NCBI GenBank assembly: GCA_035578175.1
Contig: JAQMRL010000008.1
Location: forward strand, 65,629,041 to 65,693,040
DNA length: 64,000 bases
Direction of reading: 5' to 3'
From: Catonia carolina
Taxonomy: Eukaryota > Arthropoda > Insecta > Hemiptera > Achilidae
Shown here one piece after another: positions 25,131 to 34,680 of this stretch; positions within the stretch are counted from its first letter, which is position 1; each line of letters opens with the position of its first letter. Position numbers and translations under genes: made by a program. The notes beneath the pieces were generated by a model, which worked only from the letters and a program-made list of their open reading frames with translations, searched no databases and was not told where the DNA came from.

Positions 25131-26249
25131 AATGTTGCAGTCTAGATACTGAAAGTGGGTTATCTGTTTCAAAATATTATTGTTTGTAACAGTTTTGCTT
25201 CTGATTGGCTCCTTAACAATAGTTAAGGACATAATTTAGTAATAGTTAAATATTAAAAAATTCTAAACAATCAATAAAATTTTACCAAAAAAGAAGATTT
25301 GTCTATAGTATGATTACACATTATGATTTACAAACTTGAATAAACAAATGAGAGACGAAAATAGTTTTGATATTCTTCAGCTTTTAAACAAAGTTGGGAG
25401 CCCGAAGCATATACTATGTATTTTGTTAATACAATATTCTGGTAAATTCTGACCTACTTTAATCTCGGTTTTCTGAGTTCTGAGGTTTATTATTTCCTTA
25501 AGCAAGAAAATGTTTGAGAATTTCATCTTAGTAAGGATTCCGTGAGTGGGTTATCTGTATATTACGTACAAGTAAATATATCCTCGGATTAGAGTAGTGG
25601 ATATGTAGATAAGAGAGGGGGTTACTAGATTTTGGAGAACGAGTTAGAGTAGAGATGATAAGGGTGAGGGATTATACGGGGATGCAACAAGTCTCCAGTG
25701 GTAGCGTCGTGTGGTGGTAGTATGGCGGCGAGAGTTGGATGGAATTCAGTGGCTCTTTGCACGGAAACTTCCCCAACTTCTCTCTCGTTGCTTTGCAAAA
25801 GGAAAATGCTTTGAGGCGAGGCTGGAATATTTTAACAGGCCACTTTCTGCATGTCCTACGTTCTATAGATGTTGTAATAGTAGCAGCTAGGAAATACTAC
25901 CAGCATTCACCTTCACCATATTCTTACCCGATTCTCTTTTCTTATGCTTTTCTTACTCTTTCGCTATTTTTGATACATTTATCCCCTCACCAATTTTACT
26001 TCTTCCTTTCAAAAGTTATTTTACCTTACTATATAGGTTAAATAACATACCTACTATACCGTCTTACACACCAACTCTTCTATGTGTTTCTTCAGTTCAC
26101 AGATCGAATAGTATACACCAGTCTCCAGCTTCTATTCAATTTGACCTTTCATGCATCGTCATCCATTGAACGAAGCGCGAAATAAATGGAGCGTGGTCTC
26201 TCGCGCTATTTTTTTCTCTCTCTCTCTCTATATACGAGTTCATTATCGT
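25131..26249. other. AT-rich sequence, no gene seen
   Basis: A 100-codon plus-strand frame (25739-26041) has no recognisable domain and a Leu/Phe/Ser-rich second half. I do not call it a gene. Confidence 0.35.
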
Positions 26250-26720
26250 TCTTTTTCCGTCATACTTTTTGTCATCAGTTTCTTGACTGGTTTAATGCAG
26301 TTTTCCAAGTTGTTCTATCTTGTATTTCATATCTACATACAAGTAACACCATATATCTCTTGTGATTAGTGCTTTGTATATTCTAACCTTTGCCTGCCTC
26401 TAAAATTCACTCCCTCAATATTACCCTCCATTATTGATAAACCAATATCTGGATGTCTTAAGATATGCCCCACTACCTTCTTCTGGTAAGATGTTTCCAT
26501 ATACTTTTTTTTCATTAACTCGTCTAAGAACCTCTGAATTACTTATTTTGTCTACCCACCTAATCTTTAACATATTTCAATAACACAACATTTTAAAAGC
26601 TTCTATTCTCTTTCTTTCTACGGCCCCTGTAACCCACGTTTCACTCCCGTATATTAGTACACCAAACATAGTGTTTTAAGAAATTTTGCCTAATCTGTAA
26701 GTCAATGTATATTTTGTTTA
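26250..26720 (-). pseudogene. LINE 3' coding fragment, decayed copy
   Basis: On the plus strand this segment parallels 47590-48030, for example CTGGATGTCTTAAGATATGC and AAAGCTTCTATTCTCTTTCT in both. In the better copy the minus strand encodes the GHILRHPG...RGRQRLEYIKQ end of a LINE RT ORF, so this is a second, more decayed copy of the same family. Confidence 0.6.
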
Positions 26721-26978
26721 TTGTAAGAAAAAATTATCATGCATAAAGAGCAATTTCTATCGATTGTGTACTTCGAACAAAAATTGTATTTGTAACGACA
26801 TTCATCAACCACCATGGGTTGCCACCATGCTACCTAGCCCTTTTAGTACTGCGCGTCGATCTAATCGATTCTATCATTTTACGCAAAGAATTTTAGCGTA
26901 AATCTAATCGACTTATAATTATCTGGACTTAGTTTCTTTAATATCCATCAGATAGCATTTTAACTAAAATTATTCTCT

Positions 26979-27255
26979 TTGAAATCGTTTACTAAATCTA
27001 TCCGTTATTCATTTTCCCTGGTGCGTCAAAATAGTACAACTAAAATATTTTATAGTAATTTAAAAACTATGCAAGCATTCCAGTTTAAATTTCTCCGTAG
27101 AATTACCGGTTCACCCTACTACTTCTCAATTATATTAAATTTTATTCTAAACTACAAATTCATAAAAATCCGATTATTAGTGACATGGTAATCTGTAATC
27201 TACCAGGCTTCACTAAGAGACTAAAAAGAAGATGGGGCAGAGATCTTTAATTCTC
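26979..27255 (+). pseudogene. Jockey-like LINE RT C-terminal fragment
   Basis: The frame reads LKTMQAFQFKFLRRITGSPY, and after a gap RLKRRWGRDL and a stop, matching the end of Jockey-type RT ORFs. The copy is truncated and frame-interrupted. Confidence 0.55.
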
Positions 27256-27259
27256 GCTA

Positions 27260-28200
27260 CATTGTTTATACCGGGTGGCCCATATGCCGGTTTCCTCATG
27301 AGATGGAACATTTCATTTTGATAAGTTGGTAATAGTGTAATGTTAGCAGCATCACGTACAACATTCATTAGTACTAAATGACTAAAGTAGGTACTGGAAT
27401 AATTTAGTGATAGGTATCCAGGTGTGTTGTTACCGACTCGGCAATATTTACGAAAGTTAAATAAGAAATTTGAAAACACAGAAAGTATATTAAATGCCCC
27501 GAAGTATCGTCATCCACAATCGATTTGCAGTGACGATAACCTACAAAAATTATTGAAGCGTTTGTATCCAGCCATGGTAAATTAACTCGTAAGGCATCTT
27601 CTGGACTAAGGTTATCACAAACTAGCATGCCAAAGATGACGAAGGAATTAAAATTGAAGCCATTTCGTCCAGCTTTACTCCAAGCACTTCATGACGACAA
27701 AAAGGACAAGCGGTTGGAATTCTGTGAGACAATGCTATCCGTGCAAAAGCCGATCCAAACTTTTTACGATCAATTTTATGGTTTAATGAGGCTGTTTCAA
27801 ACTCAATGGACGTGTTAATCGGCGTAACTGCGTGAACTGGTCGAATACAAATCCTCATATTGTAAATTAAAAGAGATTTATGTGCCAGGTGTATTTCGAG
27901 TACTACACTGATAGGCCTTTATCTTTTTGAGGGAAATGTAAACTCGGAAAAAATTACTTACAAATGCTACAGGAAGTAGTATTTCCGGAACTTGAAAACA
28001 ATCCTATTTAAAATATCCAATCGCTCATCTAGCAACAAGATGGCGCCCTAGCAAATTTCGGTATTGAATTTCGTGAGTTTTAAATTCCAAAATTGATGAA
28101 TAGATTGGTCGTCGTGGTACAATCGAATGACCTGAGCGCTCGCCAAGACTTCGTTCTCCCAAGCCACAAAACCTGCACGAACTAAAAAGTTCAATTGAAG
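27260..28200 (+). pseudogene. Decayed IS630/Tc1/mariner-class transposase
   Basis: Three-frame reading on the plus strand recovers, in order, RYPGVLLPTRQYLRKLNKKF, then RNCVNWSNTNPHIVN (with an HVNLPG-like continuation), FRNLKTILFK and a degraded WIGRRGTIEW-like motif near 28095. These match, in order, a widespread insect DDE transposase family of the IS630/Tc1/mariner class. Many stops are present, none of the catalytic acids can be assigned safely, and no terminal inverted repeats were found. Confidence 0.55.
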
Positions 28201-29392
28201 TTGCATTTGACTATGTAAATGACGATAAAAAATGGTACTGTTGAAAATATGTGAATCAGTTTTAAGTAGCTGTATAAAGTGTATAGAAAACTCGTTAATG
28301 TAGCAACTAAATTGTTAAATATGATTGTGCGAAATACTTCATATGCATTTTACTTAGGCGAAGCGTTGCTGTCTATTAGTTGTCTTAATATAAATAATAG
28401 GCCTAGTTTCTGACCACCACGCCGTTTAAAAAAAGTAAATAAATTCACTCGGTTGGTAAAGTTAACTCCAGCGCGAAGGCCGTTTTTGTAAACGGCCTAA
28501 AATACTGAAATATTGTAAGTGGTCTAAAATACTGATTAGGCGAACTAAGATTCTGATCATGGTAACTGCTGTGGATGTTTATATAAAGGAGTCTTTAAAT
28601 AAATGAAGAAAATTTCTTCATAGTGTTATTGATTGTTAAACGATTAACCTTGTTAATTGCGTTTCATTTTCAAGTAAGTTTTAACTGTTTGTAGAGTTAC
28701 GTGGATAAAGGTGCTATGTAACAAAAGTATAGTTTTGAGAAAAATTTGAAAAAAGTCCTAATGGTCACATCTTTTTGTGAATTATCCGATTTCTTTAATT
28801 TTTATACCAGAAAAATACCCCTTACGAAAATTTATTCAATGTATTTTAAAAGTGTTTTAAACTTTAGTCCGATATATCACTTTTGTTATGCATGTAACAC
28901 CTTCATCCGCTAAACATTTGTACTGTAAACTTTGTTAAGTGAAAATGGATGTTTCAATAATGTAAGAAAGTTTATTATAATAAAATTCGTTTAAGAAAAG
29001 CTTAATAACATCTTTACTTATGGAGAAAAAAGTGTAATACCACAGTTAACTGTTATTAATTTTAAAATATAATGTCTCACATTCTAGGAGAACGTGTCAA
29101 GGTGATGTCAACACCTTATCCACTAAAAAAACCTAAAATTAAACAGTACCCTTTCATCCACTAGTATTTCCGTCAAGTGTAGATATAGAACATTCTGTCA
29201 TCTACGTAACTAATTATGGACACAACACCTTAAAATTAATATTAAAAACTAAGTTTTTGAAAAAGTGTCACTTAGCACCTTCATCCTCTCATCTCTTCAA
29301 TTCATTGATAAATTTTGGTTGAATGGTTTGTAAAAATATATCATCATTTTGTTAAACCCTTCTCGGTTTTCATTTATATTATTTTAATATAA
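28201..29392. other. AT-rich flank of the retroelement insertion
   Basis: No gene or repeat recognised. The phrase ACTTTAGTCC...ACACCTTCATCC recurs loosely (for example near 28910 and 29275), perhaps a weak tandem relic. Confidence 0.35.
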
Positions 29393-29396
29393 ACTA
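29393..29396. repeat. Target-site duplication ACTA (left)
   Basis: ACTA precedes the left LTR and the same ACTA follows the right LTR at 46867-46870. A 4-bp duplication is normal for gypsy/errantivirus integrases. Confidence 0.85.
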
Positions 29397-31239
29397 TGTA
29401 AGATATTTCAAGATTTCTTGAAACATCTTACAATAGCAGACAGGTTTGTCTGTTAATTTTTTTTTAAATTCAAATAATTTTCTTAAGTGTCAATAAATTG
29501 TTTAGACACCCTGTAATTTAATTTAATTTTATAAATTTTATTAATCAATTTTATATTAAAATCATTGTTAACTAGAAGTTCTGTATTGAATATTTTTCTA
29601 AAGCGAATATCCGGTGTTATATTACTTGGTTTTTTTCCGTTAATATTTTTCCTCGCTAACGTTACGTTAGGCTTAATTGGGTTTTATAATATGTGTAATT
29701 GTTCATCTCTGTCAATACAATCGACTGTCGCGTGATATGTTCTCTGTATTTACGATTTACGCTGACGCTTCTTTTTATGTACATTGAACCGTCTTTTTCA
29801 ATGTCAACGTTTAACTTTTCTCGTGCGTTAATTTTTTTGTTATATTCTGCGCCTTTGCTTTGTAGCTGTGGACGAGTGAACATCCTTATAAGCTCCAGGT
29901 AATTTATCTATAATGATTTTCTTTAAACTATATCTAAAATTTAAATTTAAAATGATTATTTAATCCCGGTTAGGATTTTGGCTAAAATTTAATACGGCAT
30001 GTTTTTATTTTAAGATATTTGGTGAATTTAATGTAAAACTATTTCCCTGATAATTTTTAAGTAATATTTTTAATAATTATTATAAAAGTTTAGATTTGGT
30101 ATGTCTTTCGCATTCCAACTTAATATTAAAATTTAAAATCAGTATTTTTCTCAATTTCTTTTTTTTATTATTATTTCACATTTAAATTTTTCTTTCAATT
30201 CATCTGTTTAATTCAATTCTAGGTAGTTTCTTCAAATTAATTCTTATATTTTTCTTTTTGTAAAGCCAAGTTTTAATTTTAATCCAATATTTTTTTTAAA
30301 TATTTTTTTATTAATGATTTCTAAATTTTTAACTAAATAATTTTAATAAATTTTTTTTATGAAATTTTTAAATGATTTTGTCCGGTAATTTTCTTTCTTT
30401 AAATCGTCCATCTGACAAACACTAGACTAGTTCCGTTCTAACTTATTATTTATTTATAATCCTTAAATTAAGTACCTTTCAAATATTTTGGTTAGCATTG
30501 ACAAGTTTCTGTAGTTATTTTTATTGTTTTTGTTTGTTCCCGTTATTTTGATTCAATTAATTAGGTATGACTAAGTTATTATTATATTTTTTATAACTTC
30601 TATTAGATTTATTAATCACTTATCATTAATAATTTTTTTCTTTATTAAAAAGTAGAAAAAAAACATATTTTATTTTAGTTTCAATTTTTTGTTTTTGTTT
30701 AGTTTTAAATAAATTAATATTTTATTATTTTCACTCCAAGTTGTCTGTGTAATATTTTTCATTCTTAGACCCGAGATTGATTTTTAAATCACACCTTCGC
30801 TTTTCCAACAGCGAGTTTTTGCTCTACCTGCTAGAATTTCTGGGTTATGCTTTGCATAGATTCAGAGAATGGAAATTTGGATTTTCTCTGCCGAATCCTT
30901 TTGCCGTTTTCCTTAGGCAGAGTGGTGGAGGTTTTTCTATGCCCCTAAAGTACCAGTTTGGCTGTGTTTTCATTTCAGTGTCTGGTGAAACACAGTTGAG
31001 CCGTTACTTTCTTTTTTTTAGTCTGTTGCTACACTACATTTTGTCTGGTGAAGTTCGCTGTGCTTGTACCTCTTACTTAGTATGGTGGTTGTCGTCTACT
31101 TCTGTGGATATTCCTCCTTACTTAGTTTGATGTCTAGCACCTTACTTTGCCATGCGAAATCTGGTGGAGGCTTCGTCTTCTCATTACATAATCTAGTGGA
31201 GGTTGCCTCTTTGGGTTACCACACATTATTCTCATTACA
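29397..31239 (+). repeat. 5' LTR
   Basis: A 1843-bp direct repeat of 45024-46866, offset 15627 with no indel. It begins TGTAAGATATTTCAAGATTT and ends TTCTCATTACA. A short inverted pair, AGATATTTCAAGA / TCTTGAAACATCTT, makes a near-terminal stem-loop. An AATAAA occurs near 29490. Short ORFs inside (for example 30777-31130) are LTR sequence with no known domain. Confidence 0.95.
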
Positions 31240-31253
31240 TAATCTGGTGGAGA
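31179..31253 (+). repeat. Direct repeat spanning the LTR end and the PBS
   Basis: A 24-nt unit, CTCATTACATAATCTRGTGG plus flanking bases, occurs at 31179-31202 and again at 31230-31253, period 51, with two differences. The LTR/leader boundary (31239/31240) cuts the second unit. The LTR terminus and PBS-like sequence are thus duplicated just inside the LTR. Confidence 0.8.
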
Positions 31254-33162
31254 ATCGCCGTGTTTTTTGAATGAAGTATTACACAGATGTATGAAGCCAC
31301 TTAATTTTAGCAATTGTTATATGTTAAGTTTTATTATTACTAATTAGGTGTTAAGAATTTCCTTTACAGGTAACCACGGATTTACTCATGGACTCGGTTT
31401 GTATGGAGATTTCACTTTCATTGCATTCGTATCCGATTTGAGTTCCGTTAGCCTTGTCTTTTTTTATTACTGTACCTCCTAGGTTGGTTTTACCACTTCG
31501 GTTGATTTCTGATGTTTTTACTACGTTTTTAGAAATATTTTTTCTTTAAAATCCCATTGTGTTCTATGCCTCTCTAGGTCCAGATTTATTTTTTTTCTCA
31601 CTCCCACCTTCTTACAAGTCTTGATTTGTCCTTTTCTTTTGAAACCAGTTTTTACAACCACCCTTAGTTTGGGCTCGTTTTCACATGTTTGCGCAACTAT
31701 TTTCTCGTAGCCTGTTATCTTTCCTACAGTATTCTTACGTCGCATTTTGATTTCTGCTTCCTACAACATTGCAGCTAATTTTAGTTCTCCGTAGTAGTTC
31801 AGTTTCGTTTCTTTATTTCATTCTTCAGTTTTCAAACCGCGATTCTTTGTTTTCCATTCGCCGTCGTTCTTCGCAATGTTTTCCATTTCTGTAAAGGTTT
31901 GTATGTATCTCATATAAAATGTATTGTTTTGTTTACTTAATGTATCACATGTTTTAACTTCACTAAGACTTTACTCCTATTTAAGGGATTAATATTTTGC
32001 CTTAGCTTACTGAATAACTGTGTAAATTTTACAGGCTTGTGTGATGATTATTTACGTTTTATTATAGATTTTGAAAGGCTAGTTACTTTCATTATCTTTC
32101 TCAGACGCTGCATATTTATGTTAATTGGACACAGTCGCTAACCTGTGCCATCTGTTTAACACTGGTTAAGGCAGTTGTTAACTTGTTAAAATTCTGCTGT
32201 TTTGTCACGTCACAAAACCCACACATGATAATTTTTGTTTTGTTTTGAACATAGTTTTATTTGCCATTACTTTTGGTGGCTTAAACGTATTTCAGCAGCA
32301 CTATTCAGTATTATATATTCTTTTAATATGTTTGTGTGGCCTGTGGTATCCACCCACTTGTATTTCAATGTTTTCCGATTGGCTGGCTGTTGTTTCCGCT
32401 ACATTTATTTTTATAAACTGATTTACTGAATGTTAATTGTGTAGTTCTGTTACACAATATCCTGACACATTTATCTGCTGTTGGATTCATTATTACAAAC
32501 TCAATTATTAATTATCTAAAGATTGATTCTTCAGTCTTCAAACTACATATTTTAAAATCATATTTATGATCATTATTTAATCAGTTGAGTTTTGTTTCAT
32601 TACCTGACTTGATTTGGTAACTGCTTGATTGAATCACTCATCGAATACCTGTTGTGATTGTTATTTTATTTTGCGTTACCACGTCGTTATTTCAAGTGAA
32701 ATTTGCTGCTTCACAGCACTTAAAATTTGTTAAAGCTATTTAATTATAATTTATTTAATTTTTATTACACACATCTTAGTATATTTATTAATGAAATTTT
32801 AAATTTTTCACCAGGTATCATTCTGTACGTGACATTTGCATAGAGATCATTATCATATTTTATCATCGCATGGAAGCCATCATAAGGGCATTGAAAAATA
32901 CATCTCGTCTCATTACATCAGTCATACAATTCACATCATCATACTGCATTTACCAACATAAGAGAAGTCACCAGCATAATCTGTATTAAACGGGTTACTC
33001 GCTAAGTATTTCTGATCATCGTGGTTGTCAGTATAAAATTTTTCATTATCTCAATTTTTTTCAATTATAATTTTTTGTGTATGCATTTCCACAGGTTTTT
33101 GTATTGTTCCTTTGAACAATTCATGTTGTCATTTTTGAGAATTTTGTTTCTTGTTTTAACAT
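31240..33162 (+). other. Retroelement 5' leader
   Basis: About 1.9 kb between the 5' LTR and the first gag ATG. Many short upstream ORFs (for example 32235-32429) carry no domain. A good splice-donor-like CAG|GTAACC lies at 31367-31372 and could serve a spliced env mRNA (inference). Part of this leader may hold a packaging signal, which I cannot locate. Confidence 0.6.
31245..31253 (+). promoter_or_regulatory. Candidate primer binding site (tRNA-Ala-like)
   Basis: TGGTGGAGA starts 5 nt after the LTR and is complementary to a CCA-terminated tRNA 3' end. The nine bases fit the 3' end of animal tRNA-Ala (UCUCCACCA); the following ATCGCCG does not continue the match. The primer identity is therefore tentative. 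Confidence 0.5.
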
Positions 33163-33744
33163 TTGTTTAGTTTATGTCTGTTTAACGTTGGTTCATTTCT
33201 AATGACCGATCTTAGATCCATTGTTGTTAAATCTCTCAATTTAGACCAGGCTAAAACTTTGGCTAGAGTACATCAAATTTTTATCCCGCCTAACGCTGAT
33301 CTTGATTATCTTAGAGGCGTCCTTCGTCTCCGAAAACATTATTTTAAATCTCCTGACTGCATTCAGGAAGCTAGGGATCAAGCTCTTAATTATCTCATTG
33401 AACACGCTACGATTCCTTCTGAATTACTCCAAACATATCCAGATTTAGTCGACCTTAAGACTGCTTTATCACTTAAGTTCCTATACCCATCGAATTCTAT
33501 CTCTACTCAGACTGATCTTTCACTTCCTTCAGACATGGATGGTACTCCTCACCCAATTACACAAAAACCTAAACTACCTTTCTTTGCTCCATCAATTTTT
33601 CACGCTAAATGTAATGAAAATGTGCAAAATTTCTTTAAGGACTATGAACGCGCAGCTACAGTTAACTTCTGGGATGACAAATTCAAGTGTCAATTTCTTC
33701 CTCTATATTTACGTGATACTGCTTTAGATTTTTTGAAGACCTAA
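33163..33744 (+). CDS. gag: Gag, N-terminal part up to a frame change
   Basis: A 193-codon frame; the second Met at 33202 (MTDLRSIVVKSLNLDQ) is an equally good start. It has a helical N-terminal region, a Ser/Thr/Pro linker (about residues 108-137), and then the beginning of a retrotransposon-gag/capsid-like domain (FFKDYERAATVNFWDDKFKC). The frame ends at TAA 33742-33744, about ten bases after T TTT TTG (33729-33735), while capsid-like sequence carries on in the -1 frame. Gag would form the particle core in the cytoplasm. Whether the frame change is programmed or a lesion is unresolved. Confidence 0.8.
   Translation: MFSLCLFNVGSFLMTDLRSIVVKSLNLDQAKTLARVHQIFIPPNADLDYLRGVLRLRKHYFKSPDCIQEARDQALNYLIEHATIPSELLQTYPDLVDLKTALSLKFLYPSNSISTQTDLSLPSDMDGTPHPITQKPKLPFFAPSIFHAKCNENVQNFFKDYERAATVNFWDDKFKCQFLPLYLRDTALDFLKT
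33729..33735 (+). promoter_or_regulatory. Slippery-like heptamer T TTT TTG at the mid-gag frame change
   Basis: In the upstream gag frame the codons are GAT TTT TTG, so the heptamer has the X XXY YYZ phase needed for -1 slippage, and the downstream frame is exactly -1. Only a weak 4-bp hairpin (CTTC/GAAG, near 33755) lies downstream. It falls inside the capsid domain, an unusual place for a programmed site. Loss of one T from a longer run would look the same. Confidence 0.45.
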
Positions 33745-34655
33745 AAATTCGCTTCGCTGAAGAACACTTAACATACTCATTTATAAAAAATGAATTTCTT
33801 AAACATTTCCGATTAGACAATGACACAGACCTCTTGGAAATCTCTCTTTTCAATAAACGCCAAAATATTTCTGAATCCACTTCAGCATTTATAGCAGATG
33901 TCATGCACCTTTGTTCAAAATTAGATCCAAACATGCCAGAAAATAGAATCTGTAAATATGTCTTAAGAGGATTACTTCCTTCAATCTTGGACAAAATCTC
34001 ACTTTCTGATAATTCAACTTTAGACAAACTGTTAGCAAATATTAAGAAATATCAGGAATCCAAAAATCTATTAGAATTTCGTTTATCCACTCCCATAGAA
34101 GCACCATCATGCTCTTCTTCTCAACTCGTACACGCTGTTAATTTTCAAGCCAATGATAAACGTTTTTCTTCACGTCAAAGTCAACCTAATCAACAAAATT
34201 ATCTACGCTCTATAACGCATGCCTCTTCCAATAACCAGTCTAATTCGGCACCTCCAATTAGTGCCAAACCCCAGTCTTCAAATAACCTTCCTCCTCGACC
34301 ATTTGCACCCAATACTTATGCATCATCTACTCAAGCCTTTCATGGTAAACAAGGTTTCAAGAATTCCTTCCAAAATAATAGGCCTAATCAAAAATTTCAG
34401 CAACCATCTGCTGACCCATCTCAATATTTCCAGAATTTCCAACCACAATACCCCGTCTTCTGTCCTCCAGGCTTTACAACTTTTGCTCCAACCACTGGCG
34501 TTCCGCCTACACCTCATGTTATGGCTCCTGTCAGATTTCAGCAACCAAATACTTCAGTACATAATAAGCCAAATTATTTTTGTCATATTTGTAATAAATC
34601 AGGCCATTCCACTAGTCACTGCAAATTCAATAATCACCCTTCAAAAAACATGTAA
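33735..34655 (+). CDS. gag: Gag, C-terminal capsid and nucleocapsid part (-1 frame)
   Basis: The open frame continues the capsid-like domain, including FIADVMHLCSKLDPNMPENR and CKYVLRGLLPSILDKISLSD. It then passes through a Gln/Asn/Pro/Ser-rich linker. Near its end (about 34580-34622) is one zinc knuckle of CX2CX4HX4C form (CHICNKSGHSTSHC), which in retroelements binds genomic RNA. The first Met in this frame is at 33834, but translation most likely enters from the upstream gag frame. It ends at TAA 34653-34655, two codons past the A AAA AAC heptamer used to enter pol. Confidence 0.85.
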   Translation, partial: EDLKIRFAEEHLTYSFIKNEFLKHFRLDNDTDLLEISLFNKRQNISESTSAFIADVMHLCSKLDPNMPENRICKYVLRGLLPSILDKISLSDNSTLDKLLANIKKYQESKNLLEFRLSTPIEAPSCSSSQLVHAVNFQANDKRFSSRQSQPNQQNYLRSITHASSNNQSNSAPPISAKPQSSNNLPPRPFAPNTYASSTQAFHGKQGFKNSFQNNRPNQKFQQPSADPSQYFQNFQPQYPVFCPPGFTTFAPTTGVPPTPHVMAPVRFQQPNTSVHNKPNYFCHICNKSGHSTSHCKFNNHPSKNM

Positions 34656-34680
34656 GCGTTAGAGACCAATGTAAGGTCTC
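34643..34680 (+). promoter_or_regulatory. gag-pol -1 ribosomal frameshift signal: A AAA AAC plus hairpin
   Basis: The heptamer AAAAAAC (34643-34649) is in the gag phase TCA AAA AAC ATG TAA, the canonical X XXY YYZ layout. A -1 slip enters the frame that is open from 34634 through pol. Twelve bases downstream, GAGACC (34662-34667) and GGTCTC (34675-34680) form a perfect 6-bp stem with a 7-nt loop, a plausible stimulator though the spacer is longer than the usual 5-9 nt. Confidence 0.8.

Noticed and set aside
30777..31130. 117-codon ORF in the LTR (also at 46404-46757)
   Set aside because: It occurs twice only because the LTR is repeated; no domain, and LTRs of this type are not expected to code. 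Kept as a remote possibility only.
33683..34027. 114-codon minus-strand ORF across gag
   Set aside because: Shadow frame opposite Gag coding sequence.
34219..34662. 147-codon plus-strand ORF overlapping gag
   Set aside because: Shadow frame in the low-complexity Gln/Asn/Pro-rich part of Gag; no features of its own.
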